This document shows, piece by piece, positions 5,845-12,713 of a DNA stretch of 14,857 nucleotides. This DNA is from CALAED01 sp937891035 (lineage in GTDB: Bacteria > Actinomycetota > Actinomycetes > Streptosporangiales > Streptosporangiaceae). The position numbers and the translations under genes were made by a program. Within the stretch, counting starts at the first letter, position 1; each line of letters opens with the position of its first letter. A model generated the notes under the pieces. That model was not told the origin of the DNA. It worked only from the letters and a program-made list of their open reading frames with translations, and ran no database searches. Where the stretch lies: the NCBI GenBank assembly GCA_035642125.1, contig DASQSZ010000481.1, forward strand, positions 1 through 14,857, written 5' to 3'.

Positions 5845-7591
5845 GGCGGGCCCCGCCCACGACGTCCTCATCGTGGGCGGCGGCGGCGCCGGGCTGCGCG
5901 CCGCCATCGCCGTCGCCGAGACCGACCCGCGGCTGCGCGTCGCGATCATCTCGAAGGTCTACCCGATGCGCAGCCACACCGTCTCGGCCGAAGGCGGCGC
6001 GGCCGCGGTCGCCCGCGACTCCGACAGCCTCGACGAGCACGCCTACGACACCGTCTCGGGCAGCGACTGGCTGTGCGACCAGGCCGCCGTCGAGGCGTTC
6101 GTCCAAGAGGCCCCCAAAGAGCTGCTCCGCCTGGAGCACTGGGGCTGCCCATGGAGCCGCGAAGACGACGGCCGCGTGGCGGTGCGGCCTTTCGGCGGCA
6201 TGAAACAGCAGCGCACCTGGTTCGCCGCCGACAAGACCGGCTTCCACATGCTGCATACCCTCTTCCAGACCTCGCTCAAGTACGACACGATCGACCGCTA
6301 CGACGAATGGTTCGTCACCACGCTGCTCGTCGACGAAGGCGCCGTCCGCGGGGTCGTCGCGATCGAGCTGATGTCGGGCCGTGTCGAGACCATCACCGCC
6401 AAGGCCGTGATCTTGTGCACCGGCGGCGGCGGCCGGGTCTTCCCGTTCACCACCAACGCCAACATCAAGACCGGCGACGGCATGGCGCTGGCCTACCGGG
6501 CCGGCGCGCCGCTGAAGGACATGGAATTCGTCCAATACCACCCCACCGGCCTGCCCTTCACCGGCATCCTCATCACCGAGGCCGCCCGCGCCGAAGGCGG
6601 CTGGCTGCTCAACAAGGACGGCTACCGCTACCTGCAGGACTACGACCTCGGCACGCCGACCCCCGAACCCGTGCTGCGCAGCATGGAGCTCGGCCCCCGC
6701 GACCGGCTGTCGCAGGCCTTCGTCCACGAGGCGGAAAAAGGCCGCACCATCGACAGCCCGTACGGCCCCATCGTCCACCTCGACCTGCGCCACCTCGGCA
6801 AGGCCAAGATCGAGACCAAGCTGCCGTTCGTACGGGAACTGTGCCTGAGCTACGAGGGCATCGACCCGATCACCGACCTGATCCCGGTCCGGCCCGTCGT
6901 GCACTACATGATGGGCGGCGTCCACACCGACATCACCGGCGCGACCCCGCTCGCCGGACTGTACGCCGCCGGGGAGGTCGCCTGCGTCAGCATCAACGGC
7001 GCCAACCGGCTCGGGTCCAACTCGCTGCCCGAATGCCTCGTGTTCGGCGCCCGCGCCGGCCACGCCGCCGCCGAGTACGCCGCCGAGTACGCCGACCCCG
7101 ACGCCGCCAGCCGCTCGGTGCTCGCCCAGGCCGCCGCCGAACGCCGCCGCCTCGACGATCTGCGCGGCCGCGACGGCGGCAAGGAACCGATCTCGGCGAT
7201 CCGCGCCGAGATGCACAAGACGATGGAGGAGGGCGCCGGGATCTACCGGTCGGCCGACTCGCTGGCCAAGGCCGCCGCCACCCTCCGCGACCTGCAAGAA
7301 CGCTACGCCGCCGCGCGCATCGACGACCACAGCAAAACGTTCAACACCCAGCTCGTCGCAGCGCTCGAGCTGGGGTGCATGCTCGACGTCGCGGAAAGCA
7401 TCGTCGGCTGCGCGCTGCGCCGCGAAGAATCGCGCGGCGCCCACCAGCGCACCGACTTCCCCGCCCGCGACGACGAACGATTCCTGGCCAACTCGCTGAT
7501 CCACCGCGAGGCCGACGGCACCACACGGGTGGAGTACCTGCCCGTGACCATCACCCGCTGGCCGCCGGCGGAACGCGTGTACGGGAGGTAA
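5834..7591 (+). CDS. frdA: Fumarate reductase flavoprotein subunit FrdA
   Basis: Catalytic subunit of quinol:fumarate reductase, binding covalent FAD and reducing fumarate to succinate on the cytoplasmic face of the membrane. At 585 aa it is full length. The FAD dinucleotide motif is at residues 15-20 (VGGGGAGL), and His48 in RSHTVSAEGG is the expected covalent FAD attachment. Substrate-site residues are visible: His236 (HPTGL), Glu249 and Arg252 (TEAARAEGG), Arg289 in GPRDRLSQ, His357 (HYMMGG) and Arg392 (GANRLGSNS), corresponding to the known E. coli FrdA set. The C-terminus ITRWPPAERVYG also follows the family. Sequence alone would not separate FrdA from SdhA; the frdC/frdD-type membrane subunits downstream decide for Frd. 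Translation probably depends on the overlapping upstream gene. frdB follows after 6 bases. Confidence 0.96.
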   Translation: MAAEAGPAHDVLIVGGGGAGLRAAIAVAETDPRLRVAIISKVYPMRSHTVSAEGGAAAVARDSDSLDEHAYDTVSGSDWLCDQAAVEAFVQEAPKELLRLEHWGCPWSREDDGRVAVRPFGGMKQQRTWFAADKTGFHMLHTLFQTSLKYDTIDRYDEWFVTTLLVDEGAVRGVVAIELMSGRVETITAKAVILCTGGGGRVFPFTTNANIKTGDGMALAYRAGAPLKDMEFVQYHPTGLPFTGILITEAARAEGGWLLNKDGYRYLQDYDLGTPTPEPVLRSMELGPRDRLSQAFVHEAEKGRTIDSPYGPIVHLDLRHLGKAKIETKLPFVRELCLSYEGIDPITDLIPVRPVVHYMMGGVHTDITGATPLAGLYAAGEVACVSINGANRLGSNSLPECLVFGARAGHAAAEYAAEYADPDAASRSVLAQAAAERRRLDDLRGRDGGKEPISAIRAEMHKTMEEGAGIYRSADSLAKAAATLRDLQERYAAARIDDHSKTFNTQLVAALELGCMLDVAESIVGCALRREESRGAHQRTDFPARDDERFLANSLIHREADGTTRVEYLPVTITRWPPAERVYGR

Positions 7592-7597
7592 CAGGGC

Positions 7598-8440
7598 ATG
7601 GCCGACACCTACCCCGACGTCACCGCCGATACCGGCACCGACCTCGATACCGGCACCATCACGATGCGGGTGACCCGATACCGCCCTGAGGACGGCGAGC
7701 TGGAGCCCACCACGCAGGACTACCAGATCCCGCTGCGCAAGGACTGGGCCGTCCTGGACGGGCTGAACCACATCAAAGACCACATCGACGCCACCTTGTC
7801 CTACCGCTGGTCGTGCCGGATGGGCATCTGCGGCAGCTGCGGCATGCTCGTCAACGGCGAACCCAAGCTGACCTGCGAGGCGTTCCTCACCGACTACGCA
7901 CCCGGGCCGGTGCGCGTCGAACCGCTCGCCAACTTCCCGGTGATCCGCGACCTCGTCGTCGAGATCGGCTCGTTCATGCGCAAGCTGCCCCAGGTCAAAC
8001 CGTGGATCATCGACGAGGCGCCGCCGCCCGCCGGAGAGCACCGCCAAACCCCCGCCCAGGTCGCCGAATACCAGCAATACAGCATGTGCATCAACTGCAT
8101 GCTGTGCTACTCGGCCTGCCCGATCGTCGGCCTCGACGAGCACTTCCTCGGCCCCGCCGCCATCGCCCTCGCCCAGCGCTACAACCTCGACTCCCGCGAC
8201 CAGGGCGTGCTCGACCGGCTCGAAGTGCTGTCCACCGACGAGGGGATCTGGGGCTGCACGTTCGTGGGGGAGTGCACCACCGCCTGCCCCAAACACGTCG
8301 ACCCCGCCGGCGCCATCCAGCGCTACAAGCTCAGCGCCGCCACCGAATCCCTCAAGGCGTTCGTGTTGCCCAAGAGCCGCCGCGCCCGCGCGACGAACGG
8401 CCCGGCCCCGGCCCCGGCCAAGGAAGGGGACACGCCATGA
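7598..8440 (+). CDS. frdB: Fumarate reductase iron-sulfur subunit FrdB
   Basis: Electron-transfer subunit carrying three Fe-S clusters between the quinol site and FrdA; 280 aa. The N-terminal ferredoxin-like domain has the [2Fe-2S] ligands Cys73, Cys78, Cys81 (SCRMGICGSC) and Cys93. The C-terminal helical domain has CINCMLCYSAC (Cys164, 167, 170, 174) and CTFVGECTTAC (Cys220, 226, 230). By analogy with E. coli FrdB the [4Fe-4S] cluster uses Cys164/167/170/230 and the [3Fe-4S] cluster Cys174/220/226. All eleven ligands are present. The C-terminus ends in a variable Ala/Pro/Arg tail. ATG 7598 is preceded by GGGAGGT at good spacing. The stop overlaps frdC in an ATGA arrangement, indicating translational coupling. 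Confidence 0.96.
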   Translation: MADTYPDVTADTGTDLDTGTITMRVTRYRPEDGELEPTTQDYQIPLRKDWAVLDGLNHIKDHIDATLSYRWSCRMGICGSCGMLVNGEPKLTCEAFLTDYAPGPVRVEPLANFPVIRDLVVEIGSFMRKLPQVKPWIIDEAPPPAGEHRQTPAQVAEYQQYSMCINCMLCYSACPIVGLDEHFLGPAAIALAQRYNLDSRDQGVLDRLEVLSTDEGIWGCTFVGECTTACPKHVDPAGAIQRYKLSAATESLKAFVLPKSRRARATNGPAPAPAKEGDTP

Positions 8441-8859
8441 CGGTCAAGGACGCGCCCGGCGGCTACACCGACTTCCACCCCCGCTGGTACCGGCGGCCCA
8501 TGCCGGTGTTTTGGTGGGTGCGGCGCCGCTCCTACCTCGCCTTCGTCGCCCGCGAGCTCAGCAGCGTCTTCGTCGCCTGGTTCGTCGCCTTCCTGCTGTT
8601 GCTCATCCGCGCCGTCGGCCAGGGCGAGGCCGCCTACCAGCGTTTCCTCGACTGGGCGGCCAACCCGTTCATCATCGCCGTCAACGTCGTCGCCCTCGGC
8701 TTTGTGGTCTTCCACGCCATCACCTGGTTCAACCTGGCGCCGCAGGCGATGGTCGTGCGGATGCGCGGCCAACGGGTCCCGCCCAGCATGATCGCCGGCG
8801 GCAACTACCTGGCCTGGCTGGTGGCGTCGGCGATCGTGATCTGGATCGTCTTGGCCTAG
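8437..8859 (+). CDS. frdC: Fumarate reductase membrane subunit FrdC
   Basis: A 140-aa integral membrane anchor of quinol:fumarate reductase, with three predicted helices at about residues 41-60, 77-98 and 115-139. Landmarks shared with E. coli FrdC include the RRPMPVFWW start of the folded part, ARELSS with Glu40 at the place of the menaquinol-site Glu29, and FHAITWFNLAP with His93 at the place of His82. Together with FrdD it would form the quinone-binding anchor that lacks heme in the E. coli enzyme. The first 20 residues form a hydrophilic extension. The ATG overlaps the frdB stop by four bases, with a GGAAGGGG ribosome site inside the end of frdB. A 55-base purine-rich gap separates it from frdD. 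Confidence 0.93.
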   Translation: MTVKDAPGGYTDFHPRWYRRPMPVFWWVRRRSYLAFVARELSSVFVAWFVAFLLLLIRAVGQGEAAYQRFLDWAANPFIIAVNVVALGFVVFHAITWFNLAPQAMVVRMRGQRVPPSMIAGGNYLAWLVASAIVIWIVLA

Positions 8860-8860
8860 C

Positions 8861-8912
8861 GACGGGAAAAGGACGGGAAGGACACGCGAAAGACAGGAAA
8901 GGACAGGAGGAG
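8861..8912 (+). repeat. Imperfect tandem purine-rich repeat between frdC and frdD
   Basis: Five head-to-tail units, each beginning GAC and followed by purine-rich sequence, with lengths 11, 9, 11, 10 and 11 bases (starts at 8861, 8872, 8881, 8892 and 8902). The last unit ends in GGAGGAG, the ribosome site for frdD. Earlier units contain weaker GGGAA or GGAAA versions of the same signal. The spacer may have grown by slippage of a ribosome-site-like unit; a role in setting the FrdD level or mRNA stability is inference. Confidence 0.6.
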
Positions 8913-8914
8913 CC

Positions 8915-9268
8915 GTGGCCAAGCAGCGAGCCGAACCGTTCTTGTGGTTGCTGTTCAGCGCGGGGGGAGTGGTCGCCGCCCTCCTCGTCCCGGCGCTGTT
9001 GCTGCTGTTCGGCGTGTTGTTCCCGCTCGGCTGGATCACACCGCCCGACCACGACCACCTGCGCGCCGTCGCGGCCTTCCCGCTCACCCGCCTGGTGTTG
9101 TTCGGCCTGTGCGTGCTGGCCCTCTTCCACTGGGCGCACCGCTTCCGCTACACCCTCTACGAGGGGCTCCAGCTCAAACACCTCCACCGGGTCATCGCCG
9201 TGTTGTGCTACGGCGGCGCCATCGCCGGGTCGGCCGCCGCGGCCTACCTGCTCACCGCCGGCCTGTAG
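8915..9268 (+). CDS. frdD: Fumarate reductase membrane subunit FrdD
   Basis: A 117-aa hydrophobic anchor with three predicted helices (about residues 11-37, 57-80 and 92-115). The N-terminal EPFLWLLFSAGG matches the EPVFWGLFGAGG region of E. coli FrdD, and the segments after it (LLFGVLFPLGW, then LFHWAHRFRYTLYEGL) follow the same order. It partners FrdC to hold FrdAB on the membrane and to form the quinone sites. The start is GTG 8915 with GGAGGAG just upstream. It is the last gene of the operon. Its 3' end overlaps the convergent methyltransferase gene by 25 bp, so no separate terminator space exists. Confidence 0.92.
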   Translation: MAKQRAEPFLWLLFSAGGVVAALLVPALLLLFGVLFPLGWITPPDHDHLRAVAAFPLTRLVLFGLCVLALFHWAHRFRYTLYEGLQLKHLHRVIAVLCYGGAIAGSAAAAYLLTAGL

Positions 9269-9924
9269 GGGCGGGTCCCGGCGGCGAGGAACAGGCACCC
9301 GAGGTACAGGTCGGTCACGGCGACGTCGGTCAGGTTGGCGCGCATGGCGGCGTGGATGGCCTCCCACGGCCGGCGGGCGATCCATTCGTCCGTTCCGGCG
9401 AAGGGCCGCACCAGCGCCCGCGCCAGCCAGCCGGGCCGGCCCGCCGGCAGCATGGTGTCCAACACCACCCAGCGCCCGCCCGGGGCCAGCGCCGCGCACC
9501 CGGCGGTGACGACCTCGGCGCACTCGGGCACCAGCGACAACGCGTACGTCGACAAGATCGCGTTCACCCCGGCCGGAAACCGGAACCGGGCGGCATCGGC
9601 CTGGATCATGGTCACGTTGCGCCAGCCGCGGGCCCGGACGCGGCAACGGGCCCGGGCGAGCATCGCGTCGGTCACGTCCACGCCCGTGATCCGCCCCGCC
9701 GGGCCGACCGCCGCCTCGATGAGCGGGAAGTTCAACCCGGTGCCGCAGCCGATCTCGACGACGCTGTCGCCGGGGCGCAGCCGCAACGCCGCGACGGCCC
9801 GGCGGCGAAAGGCCGCCTGCCGCACCCCCAGCAGGTAGTAGAGCCGGTTGGTCAGGTCATAACGGGCGGCGCTGCCACGGTAGGTGGCGATGACGCGCTC
9901 GCGCGTTTGGTCCCGCTCGCTCAT
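9244..9924 (-). CDS. Class I SAM-dependent methyltransferase
   Basis: A 226-aa Rossmann-fold methyltransferase. Motif I VVEIGCGTG is at residues 55-63, with the acidic residue of motif II in GVDVTDAML about 20 residues on, motif IV near QADAARFRF and post-I/III features ALAPGGRWVVLD. The N-terminal YRGSAARYDLTNRLYYLLG resembles UbiE/MenG and phospholipid methyltransferases, in which a YD motif precedes the SAM site. The substrate is not determined: menaquinone precursor, lipid or small metabolite are all possible. The start is ATG 9924; the ribosome site is weak. It converges on the frd operon with a 25-bp overlap. Because Frd uses menaquinol, a quinone-related role is tempting, but orientation and context do not prove it. 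Confidence 0.87.
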   Translation of the reverse strand: MSERDQTRERVIATYRGSAARYDLTNRLYYLLGVRQAAFRRRAVAALRLRPGDSVVEIGCGTGLNFPLIEAAVGPAGRITGVDVTDAMLARARCRVRARGWRNVTMIQADAARFRFPAGVNAILSTYALSLVPECAEVVTAGCAALAPGGRWVVLDTMLPAGRPGWLARALVRPFAGTDEWIARRPWEAIHAAMRANLTDVAVTDLYLGCLFLAAGTRPYRPAVSR

Positions 9925-9944
9925 CGTGTCGTTTCGCGGCTACG

Positions 9945-9992
9945 GCCGGGGCGCCCCGGCGCCGATGGTCGTGTGAGAGATACCACGATCAT
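9945..9992. promoter_or_regulatory. Palindrome and inverted repeat upstream of the methyltransferase
   Basis: The 16-bp perfect palindrome GCCGGGGCGCCCCGGC lies at 9945-9960, 20 bases ahead of the methyltransferase ATG. Beyond it a 9-bp inverted repeat, ATGGTCGTG (9965-9973) and CACGATCAT (9984-9992), has one mismatch and a 10-nt spacer. On the minus strand the spacer and its edges contain TATCTC, a possible -10 box, so the repeat could be an operator straddling the promoter. No good -35 was identified. Confidence 0.4.
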
Positions 9993-10049
9993 GCCATTGC
10001 CGCACGTCGAAGGGGTGATCCGCCGCGCCGCCGACGCGGCCGGCCGGTG

Positions 10050-10832
10050 CTAGCCGCCGCGGTCCTCCCGCCCCGCTCGGCCCGCCACGGGCTCGGCGGG
10101 TACGGCGGGCTCGGCCGCCTGGGGGATGGCCGCGCCGATGCAGTCGAGGACGCGCTCGAGCCCGTACCGGAACTGCTCGTCGCGGCTCAAGTGCTGCTGG
10201 CGCGCCTCCATCGCGATCTTGGTGAACATCGGGTACTCCCCGCTGCCGATCAGCCGCTGGATGTAGGGGTAGCCGCGCGCCAGCCACTCCGGCTCGCTGA
10301 GCCCGCTGCGGCGGACCTCCTCGGCCCAGCTGACCTCCTCGCGGACGGCGCCCTCGACATAGCCGTTCACGATGGCCATGAGGCCGAGGTTCTCATCGAT
10401 CGACACGTGGGCGTCGAGTACGCCCATCACCCGCTCGATCACCAGCAGCTGGTTGGGGCCGAGGCTGATGAGCGAGCGGTGCACGGTGGCGATCCACGGA
10501 TGCCGCAGCCACATCGCCCGCGTCTCGTCGGCATAACGCGTCAGGTCGGCCCGCCAGTCGCCGGACGGCAGCCCCGCCAGGTCGAGCTCGCCCATCAGCC
10601 GGTCGGCCACGAGCATGATGAGGTCGTCACGGCTCGGCACGTACCGGTACAGCGACATCGCGCCCGCGCCGATCTCGGCGGCGATCCGCCGCATCGTGGC
10701 GGCCGCCAGCCCCTCGGCGTCGGCGATCCGAACCGCCGCCTCGGTGATCTGCGCGCGGCTGTAGGCCGGCTTCGGCCCGCGCGCCGGCCGCTCGGGCCGC
10801 ATCCAGATGTTCACGTACTCGGCGCCGGTCAC
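10050..10832 (-). CDS. TetR/AcrR-family transcriptional repressor
   Basis: A 260-aa one-component regulator. The N-terminal helix-turn-helix spans about residues 26-66, with AAVRIADAEGLAAATMRRIA and the recognition end GAGAMSLYRYV typical of the family; the remainder is the helical ligand-binding and dimerisation domain (TetR_C type, large for the family). The start GTG 10832 is chosen because GGGGGT lies six bases upstream; GTG 10838, GTG 10814 and ATG 10802 are alternatives. It is divergent from the ABC exporter genes, the classic arrangement for a repressor that controls both itself and an efflux pump and is released by the pump's substrate. The C-terminal 25 residues are Ala/Pro/Glu-rich and probably disordered. 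The ligand is unknown. Confidence 0.93.
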   Translation of the reverse strand: MTGAEYVNIWMRPERPARGPKPAYSRAQITEAAVRIADAEGLAAATMRRIAAEIGAGAMSLYRYVPSRDDLIMLVADRLMGELDLAGLPSGDWRADLTRYADETRAMWLRHPWIATVHRSLISLGPNQLLVIERVMGVLDAHVSIDENLGLMAIVNGYVEGAVREEVSWAEEVRRSGLSEPEWLARGYPYIQRLIGSGEYPMFTKIAMEARQQHLSRDEQFRYGLERVLDCIGAAIPQAAEPAVPAEPVAGRAGREDRGG

Positions 10833-10849
10833 GGCCACACCCCCTACTT

Positions 10850-10908
10850 GCGTACATCGTACCCAGTCGCTTAGCCTTGCCGCCAATAGCGCGTACAGCG
10901 TACTCAGT
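10850..10908. promoter_or_regulatory. Divergent promoter with paired TetR-type operator sites
   Basis: Two 18-bp sites differ at only two positions: GCGTACATCGTACCCAGT (10850-10867) and GCGTACAGCGTACTCAGT (10891-10908), 41 bp apart or about four helical turns. Each contains the symmetric core GTAC-NNN-GTAC. Site 1 overlaps TACGAT (10861-10856, minus strand), a good -10 box for the repressor gene. Site 2 overlaps TACAGC (10894-10899), which sits 17 bases after TTAGCC (10871-10876) on the plus strand and could be the exporter promoter. Binding of the adjacent repressor to both would shut both promoters. Confidence 0.75.
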
Positions 10909-10917
10909 GAGGGGGTC

Positions 10918-11880
10918 ATGGTGGCGGATCCGATCGTGGTCGCCGACGGGCTGCACAAGTCCTTCGGCGACGTCCACGCGCTGCGGGGCCTGGACCTGAG
11001 CGTCCAGAAAGGAACGGTCTGCGGCGCGCTGGGCCCGAACGGCGCCGGCAAGACGACCGCGGTGCGCGTCCTGGCGACCCTGTCCGATCCCGACGCCGGG
11101 CACGCACGCGTCGCCGGACACGACGTCGTCCGCGAGGCCGGCAAGGTGCGCGACAAGATCGGCCTGGCCGGCCAGTACGCCGCCGTGGACGAGATGCTCA
11201 CCGGCCGCGGCAACCTGCGCATGTTCGGGCGCCTGTCCCACCTGCCGCGGCGCGAGGCGCACCGGCGCGCCGACGAACTGCTCGACCGCTTCGGCCTGGC
11301 CGACGCCGCCGACCGACCGGTCGCCGGCTACTCCGGCGGCATGCGCCGCCGCCTCGACCTGATCGCCAGCCTCCTCCCGCGCCCCGAGGTGCTCTTCCTC
11401 GACGAGCCGACCACCGGCCTGGACCCGCGCAGCCGCGGTGAGATCTGGGACAGCGTCCGCGAGCTGGTCGCCGACGGCACCACGGTGCTGCTCACCACGC
11501 AGAATCTGGACGAGGCCGACCGGCTGGCCGACGACATCGCCGTCATCGACCACGGACAGGTGATCGCCACCGGAACCCCCGACGAGCTGAAGGCCACGAT
11601 CGGGGACCGCGTCGACGTCACCGTCGAAGACCCCGCCGCGCTGCCCGCGGCGGCGACCGTGCTGTCCGCCCTGGCCGGGACCGACGCCGCCACGACGGGC
11701 GCCGACCGGCTCACCGTCGCCCTGCCCCGCGGCGGTCTCCGGCTCGCCGGCATCGTGCGCGCGCTCGACCGCGCCGGGATCGCAGCGGCCGACGTCAGGC
11801 TGCGCCGCCCCACCCTCGATGAGGTGTTCCTGCGCCTGACCGACCAGGCGCGGCCCGACCAGGCGCAGGTTGTCCGATGA
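10918..11880 (+). CDS. ABC exporter ATP-binding protein, DrrA-like
   Basis: A 320-aa ATPase of the DrrA (daunorubicin resistance) group, energising export through the permease encoded next. Walker A GPNGAGKTT is at 39-47, the signature YSGGM at 138-142, and Walker B LFLDEP with Asp162-Glu163. The switch residue is Gln195 in LTTQNLDEAD instead of the usual His, a known trait of DrrA-type proteins. A C-terminal accessory domain (about 230-315) ends with RRPTLDEVFLRLT, also typical. ATG 10918 is used; GTG 10921 has slightly better spacing from GAGGGGG. The stop overlaps the permease start (ATGA), so the pair is translationally coupled. Likely repressed by the divergent TetR protein. The exported compound is unknown. 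Confidence 0.94.
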   Translation: MVADPIVVADGLHKSFGDVHALRGLDLSVQKGTVCGALGPNGAGKTTAVRVLATLSDPDAGHARVAGHDVVREAGKVRDKIGLAGQYAAVDEMLTGRGNLRMFGRLSHLPRREAHRRADELLDRFGLADAADRPVAGYSGGMRRRLDLIASLLPRPEVLFLDEPTTGLDPRSRGEIWDSVRELVADGTTVLLTTQNLDEADRLADDIAVIDHGQVIATGTPDELKATIGDRVDVTVEDPAALPAAATVLSALAGTDAATTGADRLTVALPRGGLRLAGIVRALDRAGIAAADVRLRRPTLDEVFLRLTDQARPDQAQVVR

Positions 11881-12701
11881 CCCCGATGACCGCCCTCACC
11901 TCGCCGCTTGGCCGCCTGCGCTGGACGTTCACCGACGGGCTGACCCTGGTCGGCCGCGAGCTGGGACGGCTGCGCCGCCAGCCCGGGGAGATCGTCGCCA
12001 TCTTGGTCTTCCCGGCCATCATGGTGGTGCTGTTCGGGTACGTGTTCGGCAGCGCGATCCAGGTGCCGGGCGGCGACTACCGCGAGTACCTCATGCCGGG
12101 CCTGTTCGCGATGGTGACCTTCACGGCCGTGCAGGGGGTCATGGCCCGGATCGCCGCCGACGCCGCCCGCGGCGTCATGGACCGATTCCGGTCCCTGCCG
12201 ATGGCGCGGCAGGCGGTGCCGTTCGGGCAGACCGGCGCCGACGCGCTGGGCGGTGTGCTGCTGGCGGCCATCATGGCGGCGACGGGCCTGGCGGTGGGCT
12301 GGGCGCCGCACCGCGGCCTGGCCCGGGCGGCCGAGGCGTTCTTGCTGATGGCGGTGCTGCGGTACGCGCTGAGCTGGGTGGGCGTCTATGTGGGCCTGGT
12401 GGTGCGCAACGAGCGGCTCGTCAACCAGTTGGCGCCGCTGCTCTTGCCGGTCACGATGCTGTCCAACGCGTTCGTCCCGACCGGCGGCATGCCGGGGTGG
12501 CTGCGGGCGCCGGCCGACTGGAACCCGGTGAGCGCCATCACCGCGGCCTGCCGGGAGCTGTTCGGTAACCCGGGGACGCCCCCGGCGGACGCGGCCTGGC
12601 CGCTCGCGCATCCGGTGGCCGCCGTGCTGGCCTGGTCGGCCGCGCTGCTGGCGGTGTTCGTCCCGCTGTCGGTCCGCGCCTACACCCGCCGGGGCCGGTG
12701 A
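11877..12701 (+). CDS. ABC-2 type exporter permease, DrrB-like
   Basis: A 274-aa membrane protein forming the channel for the ATPase encoded just upstream. About six membrane segments are visible, including IVAILVFPAIMVVLFGYVFG, the LGGVLLAAIMAATGLAVGW region, LAPLLLPVTMLSNAFVP, and the C-terminal AAVLAWSAALLAVFVPLSV. The cytoplasmic N-terminus with RELGRLRRQPGEI and the central DRFRSLPMAR segment are typical of DrrB/ABC2_membrane proteins, the latter being the coupling region. It is full length for the family. It begins within the last codons of the ATPase gene and ends 12 bp before the convergent GH67 gene, leaving little space for a terminator. Confidence 0.93.
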   Translation: MTPMTALTSPLGRLRWTFTDGLTLVGRELGRLRRQPGEIVAILVFPAIMVVLFGYVFGSAIQVPGGDYREYLMPGLFAMVTFTAVQGVMARIAADAARGVMDRFRSLPMARQAVPFGQTGADALGGVLLAAIMAATGLAVGWAPHRGLARAAEAFLLMAVLRYALSWVGVYVGLVVRNERLVNQLAPLLLPVTMLSNAFVPTGGMPGWLRAPADWNPVSAITAACRELFGNPGTPPADAAWPLAHPVAAVLAWSAALLAVFVPLSVRAYTRRGR

Positions 12702-12713
12702 GATCCGGGCGCG

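Noticed and set aside
5392..5949. Minus-strand ORF covering the tandem 11-mer and the small Cys protein gene
   Set aside because: It is antisense to the frd operon start and has no recognisable domain; the plus-strand gene has the better ribosome site and operon logic.
6073..7689. Long plus-strand frame inside frdA
   Set aside because: Arg/Pro/His-rich out-of-frame translation of a confidently assigned gene.
5708..8296. Very long open frame on the minus strand opposite frdA and frdB
   Set aside because: It is an antisense shadow of high-GC genes with clear cofactor and catalytic motifs on the plus strand; its translation is Val/Gly/Asp-rich low-complexity sequence without domains.
10807..10917. 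Earlier start for the ABC ATPase
   Set aside because: It would place the operator sites inside the coding region; ATG 10918 or GTG 10921 follows GAGGGGG and matches the usual DrrA N-terminus.
10833..11222. N-terminal extension of the TetR protein to 11222
   Set aside because: It would run through the promoter region and antisense to the ABC ATPase Walker A region; GTG 10832 has a ribosome site and the correct family length.
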